From: CAYZMS01 sp964479625
GTDB lineage: Bacteria; Bacteroidota; Bacteroidia; Chitinophagales; Saprospiraceae
Direction: 5' to 3'
Assembly (NCBI GenBank): GCA_964479625.1
Contig: CAYZMS010000017.1
Coordinates: 35,874 to 99,873 of the forward strand
DNA: 64,000 nt
Shown here: piece by piece, positions 42,313-51,562 of the stretch
Layout: the number at the start of each line of letters is the position of its first letter
Position numbering within the stretch: the stretch's first letter is position 1
Translations under genes and position numbers: made by a program
Notes under the pieces: model-generated
Database searches by the model: none
What the model saw: the letters and a program-made list of their open reading frames with translations, nothing else
What the model was told of the DNA's origin: nothing

Positions 42313-43111
42313 TAATCTTACTACCGTTCAATTGGCGAAACCCTTTCATAATCCCAGGATCAGCATTGCGGATGAATCCCAGAATGTTGTCACGTTCCTC
42401 GCTCGGGGTGATCGTACGCTCTATAAGTTCGAGTGCATGGGTGGTATTATACCCCTTGATATAAAGAAGGCGATAGATGTCCTGAATATGGTTAATCGTT
42501 TCCTGGGAGAAATTCCTTCGTTTCAACCCGATGGTGTTGATCCCGGCGTAGGATAGAGGTTCGCGAGCTGCTTTTACATAAGGTGGAACATTTTTTCGAA
42601 CCAGGGACCCTCCGGCAACAAAACTATGGGCACCGATCTTAATAAACTGTTGTACGGCTACAAGGCCCTCCAGGATAGCCCAATCTTCGATCTCAACATG
42701 CCCGGCAAGGTTTACATTGTTGGCCAGGATGACGTGGTCCCCGAGAATGCAGTCATGAGCTACGTGTACATAAGCCATCAGCAGACAATTGGACCCTACT
42801 ATGGTTTGATTCGCATAAGAAGTACCCCTGTTAATGGTGACGTATTCCCTGATCGTGGTATTGTCCCCGATTTCCGCAGTTGTATCTTCACCCTGGTATT
42901 TAAAATCTTGCGGGATGCCTGCAATTACTGCTCCGGGAAAAATTTTACAATTTTTCCCTACCCTTGCTCCCTCGAAAAGGGTAGCGCCGGGACCAATCCA
43001 GGTTCCGTCCCCAATTACGACGTTTTTGTCAATATACGAGAAAGGACCTATGGTCACCTTAGTACCGATTTGTGCATCGGGATGGATGTATCCAATTGTC
43101 TGTTGTTCCAT
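42302..43111 (-). CDS. lpxA: UDP-N-acetylglucosamine O-acyltransferase
   Basis: About 269 residues from ATG 43111, which follows the lpxC-fabZ stop after one base; the TTG at 43129 is rejected. LpxA adds a 3-hydroxyacyl chain to the 3-OH of UDP-GlcNAc, the first step of lipid A synthesis. The hexapeptide repeats of the left-handed beta helix are plain (for example IGPFSYIDKNVVIGDG), with the catalytic His in AYVHVAHDCILGD and the C-terminal helical tail INTIGLKRRNFSQETI. It sits in the usual place after lpxC-fabZ. Confidence 0.95.
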   Translation of the reverse strand: MEQQTIGYIHPDAQIGTKVTIGPFSYIDKNVVIGDGTWIGPGATLFEGARVGKNCKIFPGAVIAGIPQDFKYQGEDTTAEIGDNTTIREYVTINRGTSYANQTIVGSNCLLMAYVHVAHDCILGDHVILANNVNLAGHVEIEDWAILEGLVAVQQFIKIGAHSFVAGGSLVRKNVPPYVKAAREPLSYAGINTIGLKRRNFSQETINHIQDIYRLLYIKGYNTTHALELIERTITPSEERDNILGFIRNADPGIMKGFRQLNGSKINEG

Positions 43112-43112
43112 C

Positions 43113-44501
43113 TTATGAGCGCTTAACAATCTGAGCAGTTAATTCTGCTTCTGAAACAATTTTATTCCCAACATATGCGGTGGCCTGCATTTGGCAAATC
43201 CCTCTGCGAATAGGGGCCAGGAGTTCCATTTTAATAATCAGGGTATCTCCCGGAACCACTTTATGTTTGAATTTAGCATTTTCAATCTTTATGAAGTAGG
43301 TATCCCAATTACCGGGGTCCGGAACGGTAGACAGCGCCAGAATGCCTCCCGTTTGTGCCATTGACTCTATTTGAAGGACGCCAGGCATAACAGGGTTGCC
43401 GGGGAAATGCCCCTGAAAGAAATGTTCATTAAAGGTAACGTTTTTTACTCCCACAACGTGGCTAGGGGACAACTCGATAATTTTATCCACCAATAAGAAG
43501 GGGTTACGGTGCGGCAGCCATTGTTCAATTTTCACCAGATCGAAGACTGGCTCCTGGTCTGGATCATATTTGGGTTTCCCTTTAAGCTTGCGCTGCTCAA
43601 GGTACTTATTTTTGAGCAACTTTGTAAATTCCACATTAGCGGTATGGCCCGGCTTATTGGCCAGAATTCGACCTTTGATGGGTTGGCCCAGTAGGGCAGT
43701 ATCCCCTATGACATCCAAAAGCTTATGCCTTGCAGGTTCATTTTTAAACTGGAGCTTAATGGTATTTAGTATACCCTCCTGATCGAAGGTTACGCTGGGT
43801 TTCCCAAGTTTTCGTGCCAGAGCGTCCAGCTTTTCCTGAGTTACAGGCCGGTCAGCAATAACAATGGCGTTGTCCAGGTCTCCTCCTTTGATAAGGTCTT
43901 GTTCGAATAAATACTCCAACTCGTGAAGAAAAACAAAGGTTCGACAAGGTGCGATTTCGGATGAATAGTCTGTAAAATCAGTCAGCTGGGCATATTGTTG
44001 CCCCAGTACATCCGAATTAAAATCGATCATGGTAGTCACCTCGAAGGAATCGGAAGGCAATGCGATCAATTCGGTACCGGAAAGTTCGTCGCGGTACAGG
44101 ATGGGTTCTTCTACTTCGAAATATACCCGCTCGGCCTCTTGTTCTTCGAAGCCGGCCTGTTGCAGGGCCTCGACAAAAGCCTTAGCGCTTCCATCCATGA
44201 TGGGAACCTCCGGGCCGGTGAGTTCTATCAACACATTGTCCAATTGCATGCCGGCCAGCGCACTAAGGGCATGTTCTACAGTACTGATACTGGCTGAGCC
44301 AGCCTCTATAGTAGTACCACGCTGAGTGTATGTAACCCGGCTAACGTCTGCATTAATGATCGGGCTTCCTTGCAGGTCAATTCGTTGAAACTTGAAGCCA
44401 TGATTGACCGGTGCTGGTCTGAAGGTAAGAGTAACCGCTTGGCCAGTATGTAAACCGACACCTTTTAGTGATACTGCTTTTTGGATCGTACGCTGTTTCA
44501 T
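43113..44501 (-). CDS. lpxC-fabZ: Bifunctional LpxC deacetylase / FabZ dehydratase fusion
   Basis: A 462-residue fusion typical of Bacteroidota. Residues 1-300 are LpxC, the zinc enzyme that deacetylates UDP-3-O-acyl-GlcNAc and commits to lipid A: ISTVEHALSALAG (zinc His), HKLLDVIGD (His and Asp zinc ligands) and the VGLHTG segment. Residues 315-462 are FabZ, the 3-hydroxyacyl-ACP dehydratase: LPHRNPFLLVDKI (catalytic His) and HFPGNPVMPGVLQIE. The fusion ties lipid A and fatty-acid synthesis together. It is the second gene of the operon, 34 bases after lpxD. Confidence 0.96.
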   Translation of the reverse strand: MKQRTIQKAVSLKGVGLHTGQAVTLTFRPAPVNHGFKFQRIDLQGSPIINADVSRVTYTQRGTTIEAGSASISTVEHALSALAGMQLDNVLIELTGPEVPIMDGSAKAFVEALQQAGFEEQEAERVYFEVEEPILYRDELSGTELIALPSDSFEVTTMIDFNSDVLGQQYAQLTDFTDYSSEIAPCRTFVFLHELEYLFEQDLIKGGDLDNAIVIADRPVTQEKLDALARKLGKPSVTFDQEGILNTIKLQFKNEPARHKLLDVIGDTALLGQPIKGRILANKPGHTANVEFTKLLKNKYLEQRKLKGKPKYDPDQEPVFDLVKIEQWLPHRNPFLLVDKIIELSPSHVVGVKNVTFNEHFFQGHFPGNPVMPGVLQIESMAQTGGILALSTVPDPGNWDTYFIKIENAKFKHKVVPGDTLIIKMELLAPIRRGICQMQATAYVGNKIVSEAELTAQIVKRS

Positions 44502-44535
44502 TAACGTTCTTTGGAATCAAATTTTGGGAAGGTAT

Positions 44536-45600
44536 TTACTTCTCATCAGTTTTATTCATAAGAGTGGCCTGTAGCTCGGCCAGTTGCTTTTCGAGTTTTC
44601 GAACCTGCTTTTCCAGTTCAGGCAATTGCTTGAATACATAATGAGAACGAATGAAGGCCCGGTAATCAATGGCCGGATAGCCGAAAAGATCCTTTCCGGG
44701 CTCTTTGATACTGCTGCCGATCCCACTTTGGGCTTGGATTCGCGTTCGATCGGCCGTAGTAAGGTGGCCTGCAAAACCGACCTGGCCACCGATCTGATTA
44801 TATTTCCCGATCCGGGTACTTCCGGCAATACCTACCTGAGCGGCAATAACGGTATGCTCTCCCACTTCCACATTATGTGCTATATGGATAAGGTTGTCCA
44901 GTTTTACTCCTTTACGGATCAGGGTAGACCCACCAAAGGAGGCTCGGTCAATACAAGTATTGGCTCCGATCTCTACCTCGTCCTCAATGACTACATTTCC
45001 CAATTGCTGAATTTTATCATAACCTCCGCTGTCATTTGGAGCAAATCCAAAGCCATCGCTTCCGATCACTGCATTAGGATGGATTATGCAATTATCTCCG
45101 ATCACACAATCCCGCAAGATCCGTACACCAGGGTAAATCAAGACCCCTTTGCCGATTCGGACATTCTTTCCGATGAACACCTGATCCCTGATGACCGATC
45201 CTTCTCCTACGGCAACCCCTTCCAGTAAGGTGGAAAAATCACCAATGAAAATACCTGGATCAAGTTGAACAGATTCGTGGAGTATAGCTGTCTCGGAAAC
45301 CTTATCAGGATAGGTTTCGACCTGTCCGAAAGCATTCATCAAGCTGGAAACAGCGCGGTATACGTCGGCCACCCGGATCAGGACAGCTGAAATGGGCTGC
45401 TGAGGTTTGAAATCTTTCGGTACCAGTAGGGCAGAAGCCTGAGTGGTATAAACAAAACCCTCATAACGAGGATTGCCAAAAAAAGAAATGGAGCCCGGCT
45501 CTCCCTCTTCAATTCGGCTGGGATGGGTGACTATGGTGGTGGGATCACCCTCTATTTCACCGTTTAAAAGGGCTGCCAATTCTTGAACGGTAATTTTCAT
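44536..45600 (-). CDS. lpxD: UDP-3-O-(3-hydroxyacyl)glucosamine N-acyltransferase
   Basis: A 354-residue enzyme adding the second acyl chain in lipid A synthesis. The N-terminal uridine-binding domain is followed by left-handed beta-helix hexapeptide repeats (VIRDQVFIGKNVRIGKGVLI) and the catalytic His segment DNLIHIAHNVEVGE. A short helical C-terminus (LEKQVRKLEKQLAELQ) is a coiled coil. It is the first gene of the minus-strand lpxD, lpxC-fabZ, lpxA, ABC ATPase operon and has a TAnnTTTG element right before its ATG. It is divergent from hemC. Confidence 0.95.
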   Translation of the reverse strand: MKITVQELAALLNGEIEGDPTTIVTHPSRIEEGEPGSISFFGNPRYEGFVYTTQASALLVPKDFKPQQPISAVLIRVADVYRAVSSLMNAFGQVETYPDKVSETAILHESVQLDPGIFIGDFSTLLEGVAVGEGSVIRDQVFIGKNVRIGKGVLIYPGVRILRDCVIGDNCIIHPNAVIGSDGFGFAPNDSGGYDKIQQLGNVVIEDEVEIGANTCIDRASFGGSTLIRKGVKLDNLIHIAHNVEVGEHTVIAAQVGIAGSTRIGKYNQIGGQVGFAGHLTTADRTRIQAQSGIGSSIKEPGKDLFGYPAIDYRAFIRSHYVFKQLPELEKQVRKLEKQLAELQATLMNKTDEK

Positions 45601-45604
45601 GGCG

Positions 45605-45612
45605 CAAAGGTA
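45605..45612 (-). promoter_or_regulatory. -7 promoter element abutting lpxD
   Basis: On the minus strand it reads TACCTTTG, a full TAnnTTTG match, ending four bases before the lpxD ATG. No TTG sits 19-20 bases upstream. It implies an almost leaderless transcript. Confidence 0.45.
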
Positions 45613-45681
45613 GAAAAAAATTCAAGTAGAAAGGGGTGGGCGATTTTACAAAATCCTGATCAGAGAAGGAAGAAGATTCCC

Positions 45682-45689
45682 TAGTTTTG
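45682..45689 (+). promoter_or_regulatory. -7 promoter element just before hemC
   Basis: TAGTTTTG fits TAnnTTTG and ends six bases before the hemC ATG at 45696. No -33 TTG is present at the right distance. As with lpxD, the transcript would be close to leaderless. Confidence 0.35.
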
Positions 45690-45695
45690 CGAACT

Positions 45696-46595
45696 ATGAC
45701 AAAACCAATTCGAATCGGAACCCGGGGTAGCAAGTTGGCCCTTTGGCAGGCAAAGTTCACCCAGGCGCAATTGAGAGCGGTAGGCCTGGAAGCCGAACTG
45801 CATATCATTAAAACCAAAGGGGACAAATTACAACACCTCAGCTTTGATAAAATCGAAGGGAAAGGCTTTTTCACCAAGGAAATCGAAGAGGCTTTAATAA
45901 AAGGAGAGGTCGACCTCGCGGTACATTCCATGAAAGACCTTCCCACGGAGCATCCAGAAGGCTTGATCATTACTGCCCTTTCGGAGCGGGCAAACCCCGC
46001 CGATTGGTTAATTATTCGAAAAGAAAAGGCAGCAGGCGGTTCCTTGCTAAGTCTTTCCGAAAAAGCAGTAGTCGGAACTTCCTCCGCGAGAAGAAAAGCA
46101 CAGCTTCTTGACTTTCGACCAGACCTTCAGTTAAAAGATATTCGGGGAAATGTACCCACCCGTTTGAACAAGTTGAGAAGTGGCGACTTTGACGCTATTT
46201 TGCTGGCAGGCGCTGGGTTGGAGCGCCTGGAAATGGATATATCTGAATTTAAGGTAATTCGTTTTGATCCCCGGGAATTTGTTCCGGCCCCGGCGCAAGG
46301 GGTATTAGCCTGGCAAACCCGGGAGGCTGACCTGGAAACAAGACGGGCACTGAAACCCCTTCACCAGCCGGATACTACTCAAGCCACCAATATCGAACGC
46401 CGTATACTTCAGTTGATGGATGGAGGCTGCCACCTGCCGCTTGGTGCCTATTGTAAGGTAGATACGGAGGGCAACTATCACGTTTGGGCGGCTATGGCCG
46501 AAAACTGGGACGCCCCCCTGAAACGAACCCATCAATCTTCTAGCACCGCGGCAGGTTTGCCGGAAACTATAGTTGAAGCTTTGCGTAATGGGTAA
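45696..46595 (+). CDS. hemC: Hydroxymethylbilane synthase (porphobilinogen deaminase)
   Basis: A 299-residue enzyme joining four porphobilinogens into hydroxymethylbilane for haem synthesis. The start ATG at 45696 (MTKPIRIGTRGSKLALWQ) is preferred over a TTG nine bases upstream. Family marks are TRGSKLALWQA, KGDKLQHLSFDKIEGKGFF, VHSMKDLPTE (catalytic Asp), GTSSARRKAQL and the dipyrromethane-cofactor loop near MDGGCHLPLGAY, where the Cys attaches the cofactor. It overlaps hemD by 8 bases. Confidence 0.95.
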   Translation: MTKPIRIGTRGSKLALWQAKFTQAQLRAVGLEAELHIIKTKGDKLQHLSFDKIEGKGFFTKEIEEALIKGEVDLAVHSMKDLPTEHPEGLIITALSERANPADWLIIRKEKAAGGSLLSLSEKAVVGTSSARRKAQLLDFRPDLQLKDIRGNVPTRLNKLRSGDFDAILLAGAGLERLEMDISEFKVIRFDPREFVPAPAQGVLAWQTREADLETRRALKPLHQPDTTQATNIERRILQLMDGGCHLPLGAYCKVDTEGNYHVWAAMAENWDAPLKRTHQSSSTAAGLPETIVEALRNG

Positions 46596-47277
46596 AATTC
46601 AAGTGTTGATCACCCGCCAACTGGATGAGGATAGTCCTTTCTTTTCCACCTTGGCTAAACTGCCGGTACAGGTACACGGAGAAGCATTGGTCGAATTCAG
46701 GAGGATCCCTTTTTCCGTGCATTTCAAAACGATAGATTGGGTGTTTTTCACCTCTCCAACCGGAGTCGACTTTTTTTTCGAAGGACTGAAAGAATCGAAA
46801 TCAGGGATACCTCCTCAGGTACTGGTAGGAGCAATAGGTACTGGTACGGAGAAAAGGTTGAAATCCTACGGACGAAGTCCTGATTTTTCAGGCAACGGAA
46901 GTCCGGCGCGTGTAGGCTCAGCCTTTGCCGCTCTTGCAAAGGGGCAACGCGTTTTATTTCCAAGGGCGCGTACCTCCCGCCGAAGTATTCAGCAATTTGT
47001 AGAAGAACGGGCTCAAATCGAAGAACAGGTCATCTATGATAACCATATTCGAAGGGACCTGAAGCTGCCTTTGTTTGATTTCCTGGTTTTTACGAGTCCG
47101 CTGAATGCCCGGGCTTTTTATTCCACCTATCCGGTCACCCCTCATCAAAAGGTGTTTGCCATCGGGGAAACCACGGCCAAGGCCCTTTATGATCTTGGGG
47201 TTCAGGGGGTGATCGTAGCCCCCTACCCGAGTGAAGCCGCGCTGGCGGAAATGGTGGGACGGGAACTCCCTTCCTAA
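46588..47277 (+). CDS. hemD: Uroporphyrinogen-III synthase
   Basis: About 229 residues from ATG 46588, overlapping the hemC stop (ATGGGTAA). HemD closes hydroxymethylbilane with inversion of ring D. The weakly conserved family shows as two alternating alpha/beta halves: VFFTSPTGVDFFFEGL, VGAIGTGTEKRLKSYG, VLFPRARTSRRSIQQF, LVFTSPLNARAFYSTY and VFAIGETTAKALYDLG. Position right after hemC settles the assignment. It converges with hldD. Confidence 0.9.
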   Translation: MGKIQVLITRQLDEDSPFFSTLAKLPVQVHGEALVEFRRIPFSVHFKTIDWVFFTSPTGVDFFFEGLKESKSGIPPQVLVGAIGTGTEKRLKSYGRSPDFSGNGSPARVGSAFAALAKGQRVLFPRARTSRRSIQQFVEERAQIEEQVIYDNHIRRDLKLPLFDFLVFTSPLNARAFYSTYPVTPHQKVFAIGETTAKALYDLGVQGVIVAPYPSEAALAEMVGRELPS

Positions 47278-47296
47278 TGTTCAATGCTCACTAGGC

Positions 47297-48262
47297 TTAC
47301 CAAATAATTTCTTCTTTTAAGTAATTTCGAACGTAATCGTCTATACCTGCTTCGAGGCTATGAAAGGGGCGGTCGTGCCCTGCCTCTTTAAGCTTCTGCA
47401 TATTTGCCTCGGTAAAATACTGATAGGTATCCCTGATATCTTCCGGTGTATCGATGAAGGAAATATTGACCTCTTGGTCGAGGGCCCGAAAGGTATTGGC
47501 AGCCAGGTCATAAAAGGTGCGTGCCTGGCCGGTTCCAAGGTTATACAGGCCATTTTGTGGCAAATGATCATAAAGGAAATAAAGGACCTCCGTTACATCT
47601 TTAACATAAACGAAATCACGGCTCTGCTCGCCGTCTTTATAGTCGGGTCGATGGGAGCGGAATAGCTTCATGCCGCCAGTGGCCTTGATCTGTCGGGCAG
47701 TGTGAAAAATGACGGAGGCCATTCTGCCTTTGTGGTACTCGTTTGGGCCGTAAACATTAAAAAACTTCAAGCCATACCAATTGGGAGGACTTGTTGGTTG
47801 CTGCAGGGCCCATTTGTCAAATTCATTCTTTGAACGACCGTAAGGGTTGAGCGGTTGTAGTTTTCCGGTCAATTCATGACGATCATCGTACCCCTGCTCT
47901 CCCAAGCCGTAAGTGGCTGCACTGGAAGCATAGATCAGCGGAACTTGATGACGGGCACAAAGCTCCCAAAGCGTTTTGGAATAATCCAGGTTGAGTTCAT
48001 TGAAAATCCTTTCATCCTTTTCTGTAGTATCCGTCCGTGCCCCAAGATGAAATACTACCTCTACTTCTGCGAAACGCTCCCAGAACCAGGCAGGGAAATT
48101 ATTACGGTGGATTTTTTGAAGGAAAGTCTTGTTTTCAAGGTTGCGGTTTTTTGCTGCATGGTCAAACTCATCTACCAGGACGATGTTGGTGTGCCCTTCA
48201 TCATTCAGCTTTCGAACCATGCAACTTCCGATGAAGCCAGCGGCTCCCGTAACTACTATCAT
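47297..48262 (-). CDS. hldD: ADP-L-glycero-D-manno-heptose 6-epimerase
   Basis: A 321-residue extended SDR enzyme that makes the ADP-heptose used in the LPS core. NAD(P) motif GAAGFIGS at the N-terminus; catalytic Y-x-x-x-K in NPYGRSKNEFD; family marks WFWERF-type segment, RTDTTEKD, FFNVYGPNEYHKGRMASV and SRDFVYVKDV. The gene stands alone on the minus strand, consistent with LPS genes nearby (lpx operon). Confidence 0.93.
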   Translation of the reverse strand: MIVVTGAAGFIGSCMVRKLNDEGHTNIVLVDEFDHAAKNRNLENKTFLQKIHRNNFPAWFWERFAEVEVVFHLGARTDTTEKDERIFNELNLDYSKTLWELCARHQVPLIYASSAATYGLGEQGYDDRHELTGKLQPLNPYGRSKNEFDKWALQQPTSPPNWYGLKFFNVYGPNEYHKGRMASVIFHTARQIKATGGMKLFRSHRPDYKDGEQSRDFVYVKDVTEVLYFLYDHLPQNGLYNLGTGQARTFYDLAANTFRALDQEVNISFIDTPEDIRDTYQYFTEANMQKLKEAGHDRPFHSLEAGIDDYVRNYLKEEIIW

Positions 48263-48360
48263 TGTTCTAATTTTCGAATAATTTAATGTAAAGGTAAGGC
48301 GGCAATCAAAAAGCGCGTAATTATTAGTATTGAATTACTGCGGTTTAAGCCTAAGGCGTA

Positions 48361-49980
48361 CTATTCCTGTTGTTGAATATTGATCTCTGCTTCCAGATCC
48401 CAGTTGGCGCGTAATTGTTCCAAAGGGAAGCTAAGTATGGTTTCCGGCTGGAGGCCAAGGTCGTATACACCGGGATCCCAGCGGCCATTTCCATTTTTAT
48501 CGATGATGATCTCTACCTGATATCGTCCCGGGTCGAGTTTGCGCAATTCCCATAAGATCTCCGACTGGCCCTGTACCTGTAGGTCGGGTAATCCAGATTT
48601 GCCCTGTGCAATGAGTTTGATGCTATATTGAAGCGTGGAGTCCAAGCCTGTCAGGCGAAGGTTCAGGTTGCCCAGGTCTTCTTTGGGAATCACCTGGTAC
48701 CGAAAGGTCAAAGTGTCCTGGTTTTCCCCGAACCAACCTCTTATCATCCCCGGTGCAAATTCCAGGCGATAATCCGGGCCTGTTTTCCAGGGGTATTTTA
48801 AAATGACCTTTCGGGGCATTAAACTGTCCACACTTAAGTCATAGGAGGTAGAGCTCAGGCGATTCGCATCCTCCAGGAAAATGGCCTGGCTGGTATCGAT
48901 GGAACGAATGGGCTGATCAAATTCGATACTCACCGGATCCCCGGGTTTGACCTTTTCCTCCACTCGTTTACTGGAAGGTTTAACGGGGGCAACTACCCGT
49001 TGTGGCGGGGCACTGAATCCTCTTACCAATACCGTATCCCTTGTGGTGCTGTTGAAACGAACGAACACCCTCCAGTCAGAAGTATCTGCCCGATAGTACC
49101 AAAGCAGGAGGCTATCCTGAACCACTTCGGTGAACCATTCCACATTTATCGGCTCGGGTTCTACCAGAAGGTCAGTAGGAGGCTGATTAAACTGGAGCCG
49201 AAGGCGGCCGTTGGTCCTTTGATCGGTATTGAGTAACTGAAATTCAGGAAGCTCCTGGAACACCCGTACGTTCACTATTGGTTCTCGTTCCGGGCTTACT
49301 TCAATGAGGTTCTTTGGGAACCCGATCAGCTCACTGGGGCGGTTATACCTGTAATTGTTGTCTACATCTTTTAATGCAAAACCTTTAAAAGTGCCTTCTT
49401 TGACGTTTTTTATTTCGAAGCGTCCATTATCTCCCGTTTGCCCAAAATAAAAGGGACGTTCCGTCCGGACGACGCTGTCCACCGTATTTTCATAGAGCAT
49501 GAAAAGCATGTCCTCTACCGGGTCCCCGGTTTGTGCATCAATAAGTTGGCCAGTAACACTTAAAGAATCCAGAACATTCCCTGTTGCAAACACGAAGCGA
49601 AGGTCCTCTGCGGGATTTCGCTCTGTAAGATCCTGGACGGCTTCACCAAAGTTAATGGTGTAGGTGGCATCGGGTCTAAGGGATTCCCGCTCGTCAAAGT
49701 CAAAAAGAAGGCTACGTTTTTTTAAACGGATGTCGGGTCGGTATTCCAGGGGAGGCGAAATAACGACCTGTTCACTTACATTATTGAGTTGCACCCATTC
49801 GTCGAAGGTCAGCTTTATCGGTTGTTTCAGGAAACGAGTCTGAAAATTGGGGGTACTATTGGCCGTATCTATACGGGGAGGTTGCAAATCCCGGGGTCCA
49901 CCGCTGGGTCCTACTACGCTAGCGCAGGCTGCCATCACCAAAAAGAAGGCTAATCCAATGAATTTTTGAAAAACGCTCAT
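48361..49980 (-). CDS. Ig-like domain lipoprotein
   Basis: A 539-residue lipoprotein. The signal MSVFQKFIGLAFFLVMAAC ends in the lipobox MAAC; the mature part starts SVVGPSGGPRDLQPP, a linker seen in many Bacteroidota Ig-like lipoproteins. An SbsA-type Ig domain (residues 50-120; IKLTFDEWVQLNNVSEQVVISPP) is followed by a carboxypeptidase-regulatory-like domain (TGQLIDAQTGDPVEDMLFMLYENT) and a C-terminal domain with DKNGNGRWDPG. It is probably on the outer membrane. Its start overlaps the xerD stop as ATGA. Confidence 0.88.
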   Translation of the reverse strand: MSVFQKFIGLAFFLVMAACASVVGPSGGPRDLQPPRIDTANSTPNFQTRFLKQPIKLTFDEWVQLNNVSEQVVISPPLEYRPDIRLKKRSLLFDFDERESLRPDATYTINFGEAVQDLTERNPAEDLRFVFATGNVLDSLSVTGQLIDAQTGDPVEDMLFMLYENTVDSVVRTERPFYFGQTGDNGRFEIKNVKEGTFKGFALKDVDNNYRYNRPSELIGFPKNLIEVSPEREPIVNVRVFQELPEFQLLNTDQRTNGRLRLQFNQPPTDLLVEPEPINVEWFTEVVQDSLLLWYYRADTSDWRVFVRFNSTTRDTVLVRGFSAPPQRVVAPVKPSSKRVEEKVKPGDPVSIEFDQPIRSIDTSQAIFLEDANRLSSTSYDLSVDSLMPRKVILKYPWKTGPDYRLEFAPGMIRGWFGENQDTLTFRYQVIPKEDLGNLNLRLTGLDSTLQYSIKLIAQGKSGLPDLQVQGQSEILWELRKLDPGRYQVEIIIDKNGNGRWDPGVYDLGLQPETILSFPLEQLRANWDLEAEINIQQQE

Positions 49981-50891
49981 TTTCGGCTTTGGTTGCGCGG
50001 GTGAAAGTTTAGAATCGTTTCCCTTAAATATTGAGTATCCAAATGGGTATAGATTTCAGTCGTAGTGATTGATTCATGGCCGAGCATATCCTGTACGGCC
50101 TTCAGGTCAGCGCCACCTTCCAGCAGGTGGGTGGCAAAGGCGTGCCGGAAGGTATGCGGGCTTACGTTCTTCTTTACTCCTGCACGGGCAGCAGTTGCTT
50201 TAACTATATTGAACACCATAACCCGGCTCAGTTTTTTTCCCCGCCGGTTAAGGAAAAGATAATCTTCCTCTCCTGCTTGAATATTCATCATCCCCATTCG
50301 AATGCCTGTCCGGTAAAGGTTAATATGCTTTACTGCTTCTCCTCCAATAGGGATAAGTCGTTCCTTATTGCCTTTGCCGCTAACCTTAATGAATCCGATT
50401 TCCAGATAAAGATTGGATAGCTGCAGCTGCGTTAGTTCACTGACCCTGAGGCCACAGGCATAAAGCGTTTCCAGCATAGCCCGATTGCGCACGCCATGGG
50501 GAGTGCTCAGGTCAATCGCCTGTAAGATGGTCTGTACTTCAATATAGCTTAATACCTCAGGTAGGTGCCTGTCTAGACGAGGTGCTTCAAGTAGGCTGGT
50601 AGGGTCCTCAGTTGTTATTTGTTCTATCTGTAAGTACTTATAAAAGGTTTTTAGGCTGGATAGTATTCTGGCCTGGGACCGCCGACCCAGGCCCAACTTA
50701 TTAAGATAGGTCAAAAAACCCCGAAGATCCTCTGTGCTCAAATGTGCCGGTAGCGCTTTTCGCTCCAGTAATTCTAGGTACTGCTGTAGTTTATCCAAAT
50801 CCGAAAGGTAGGCATCCAGGGTGTGGGTAGAATAGGCCCTTTCAAGAGCCAGATAGGCTTTGAACCCCCTCAATATGCTAGTCCAATCCAT
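49977..50891 (-). CDS. xerD: Tyrosine recombinase XerD-type
   Basis: A 304-residue site-specific recombinase with all catalytic residues: Arg149, Lys173 (SGKGNKERL), His246 and Arg249 (PHTFRHAFATH), His272 (LGHESITTTE) and nucleophile Tyr281. The SAM-like N-terminal domain is intact. Its length and housekeeping surroundings fit the chromosome-dimer recombinase acting at dif, although XerC and XerD cannot be separated by eye. It is cotranslated with the Ig-like lipoprotein through a 4-base overlap. Nothing around it suggests an integron or integrated element. Confidence 0.9.
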   Translation of the reverse strand: MDWTSILRGFKAYLALERAYSTHTLDAYLSDLDKLQQYLELLERKALPAHLSTEDLRGFLTYLNKLGLGRRSQARILSSLKTFYKYLQIEQITTEDPTSLLEAPRLDRHLPEVLSYIEVQTILQAIDLSTPHGVRNRAMLETLYACGLRVSELTQLQLSNLYLEIGFIKVSGKGNKERLIPIGGEAVKHINLYRTGIRMGMMNIQAGEEDYLFLNRRGKKLSRVMVFNIVKATAARAGVKKNVSPHTFRHAFATHLLEGGADLKAVQDMLGHESITTTEIYTHLDTQYLRETILNFHPRNQSRK

Positions 50892-51022
50892 GGCGAGTAA
50901 ATATCCTCAAAAAAACTAAAAAAAATTCACTCCCATTTAAACTAAAGGAAGAGAAGAGTGGTTAATTTCGTTAAATCATAGTAATACTATTATTTTAAAT
51001 AGTTTGCCTTAAATCTCCGAAT

Positions 51023-51559
51023 ATGTCAACCTTAGAATTCGATCAACAATTCGATGCGCAAAAGAAGGTATTGTTTTCCTTTGCCTTAAACTTGACTAAG
51101 AATGAGGACAATGCCCGTGAATTAGTACAGGAGACTGCTTACAAGGCTTACCGTTACCGGCACCGGTTTCACCCGGAAACCAATATGCGGGCCTGGTTAA
51201 TGACCATTATGCGCAATTCATTTATTAATGACTACCGGAAGCGTCGCAGGCGTCAGACCCTACAGGATTTCACGAATAATAACTTTTTGCTTGATTCGGG
51301 TAAGCAGCAGGTCGTTGAAAATGAAGGAGAGCGCCGGGCCTTGCAACAGGAGGTGGAGCGTGCCCTCAGCAGTTTGGAGGATATGATGCGTATACCCTTC
51401 CTGCTTCATTATCAGGGCTATAAATACGAAGAGATCGCCAACCAGTTGGAAATACCCCTTGGTACGGTGAAAAGCCGGATCTTTGCCGCCCGGCAAAAAA
51501 TGCAAAAAGAATTAAGGTTGTTGTACCACTTCAATGATTGGAGGGAATTGCTGAATTGA
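51023..51559 (+). CDS. ECF-type RNA polymerase sigma factor
   Basis: A 178-residue group IV sigma factor with region 2 (LNLTKNEDNARELVQETAYKAY; WLMTIMRNSFINDYRKRRRR) and region 4 helix-turn-helix (YKYEEIANQLEIPLGTVKSRIFAARQKMQKEL). No anti-sigma gene is next to it. It lies 116 bases upstream of the ABC exporter operon on the same strand, with a hairpin region between. Whether it controls that operon is inference. The residues after region 4 are few, so there is no C-terminal sensor domain. Confidence 0.93.
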   Translation: MSTLEFDQQFDAQKKVLFSFALNLTKNEDNARELVQETAYKAYRYRHRFHPETNMRAWLMTIMRNSFINDYRKRRRRQTLQDFTNNNFLLDSGKQQVVENEGERRALQQEVERALSSLEDMMRIPFLLHYQGYKYEEIANQLEIPLGTVKSRIFAARQKMQKELRLLYHFNDWRELLN

Positions 51560-51562
51560 GCA

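Noticed and set aside
42626..43126. Long plus-strand open frames opposite lpxA, lpxC-fabZ, lpxD and EF-G2
   Set aside because: They are antisense shadows of strongly conserved genes, with no start signals or family-like sequence of their own.
49977..50891. The XerD-type recombinase as a sign of an integrated element
   Set aside because: It has the standard XerC/XerD length, sits in an operon with a conserved lipoprotein, and no attachment-site repeats, tRNA target or phage genes are near.
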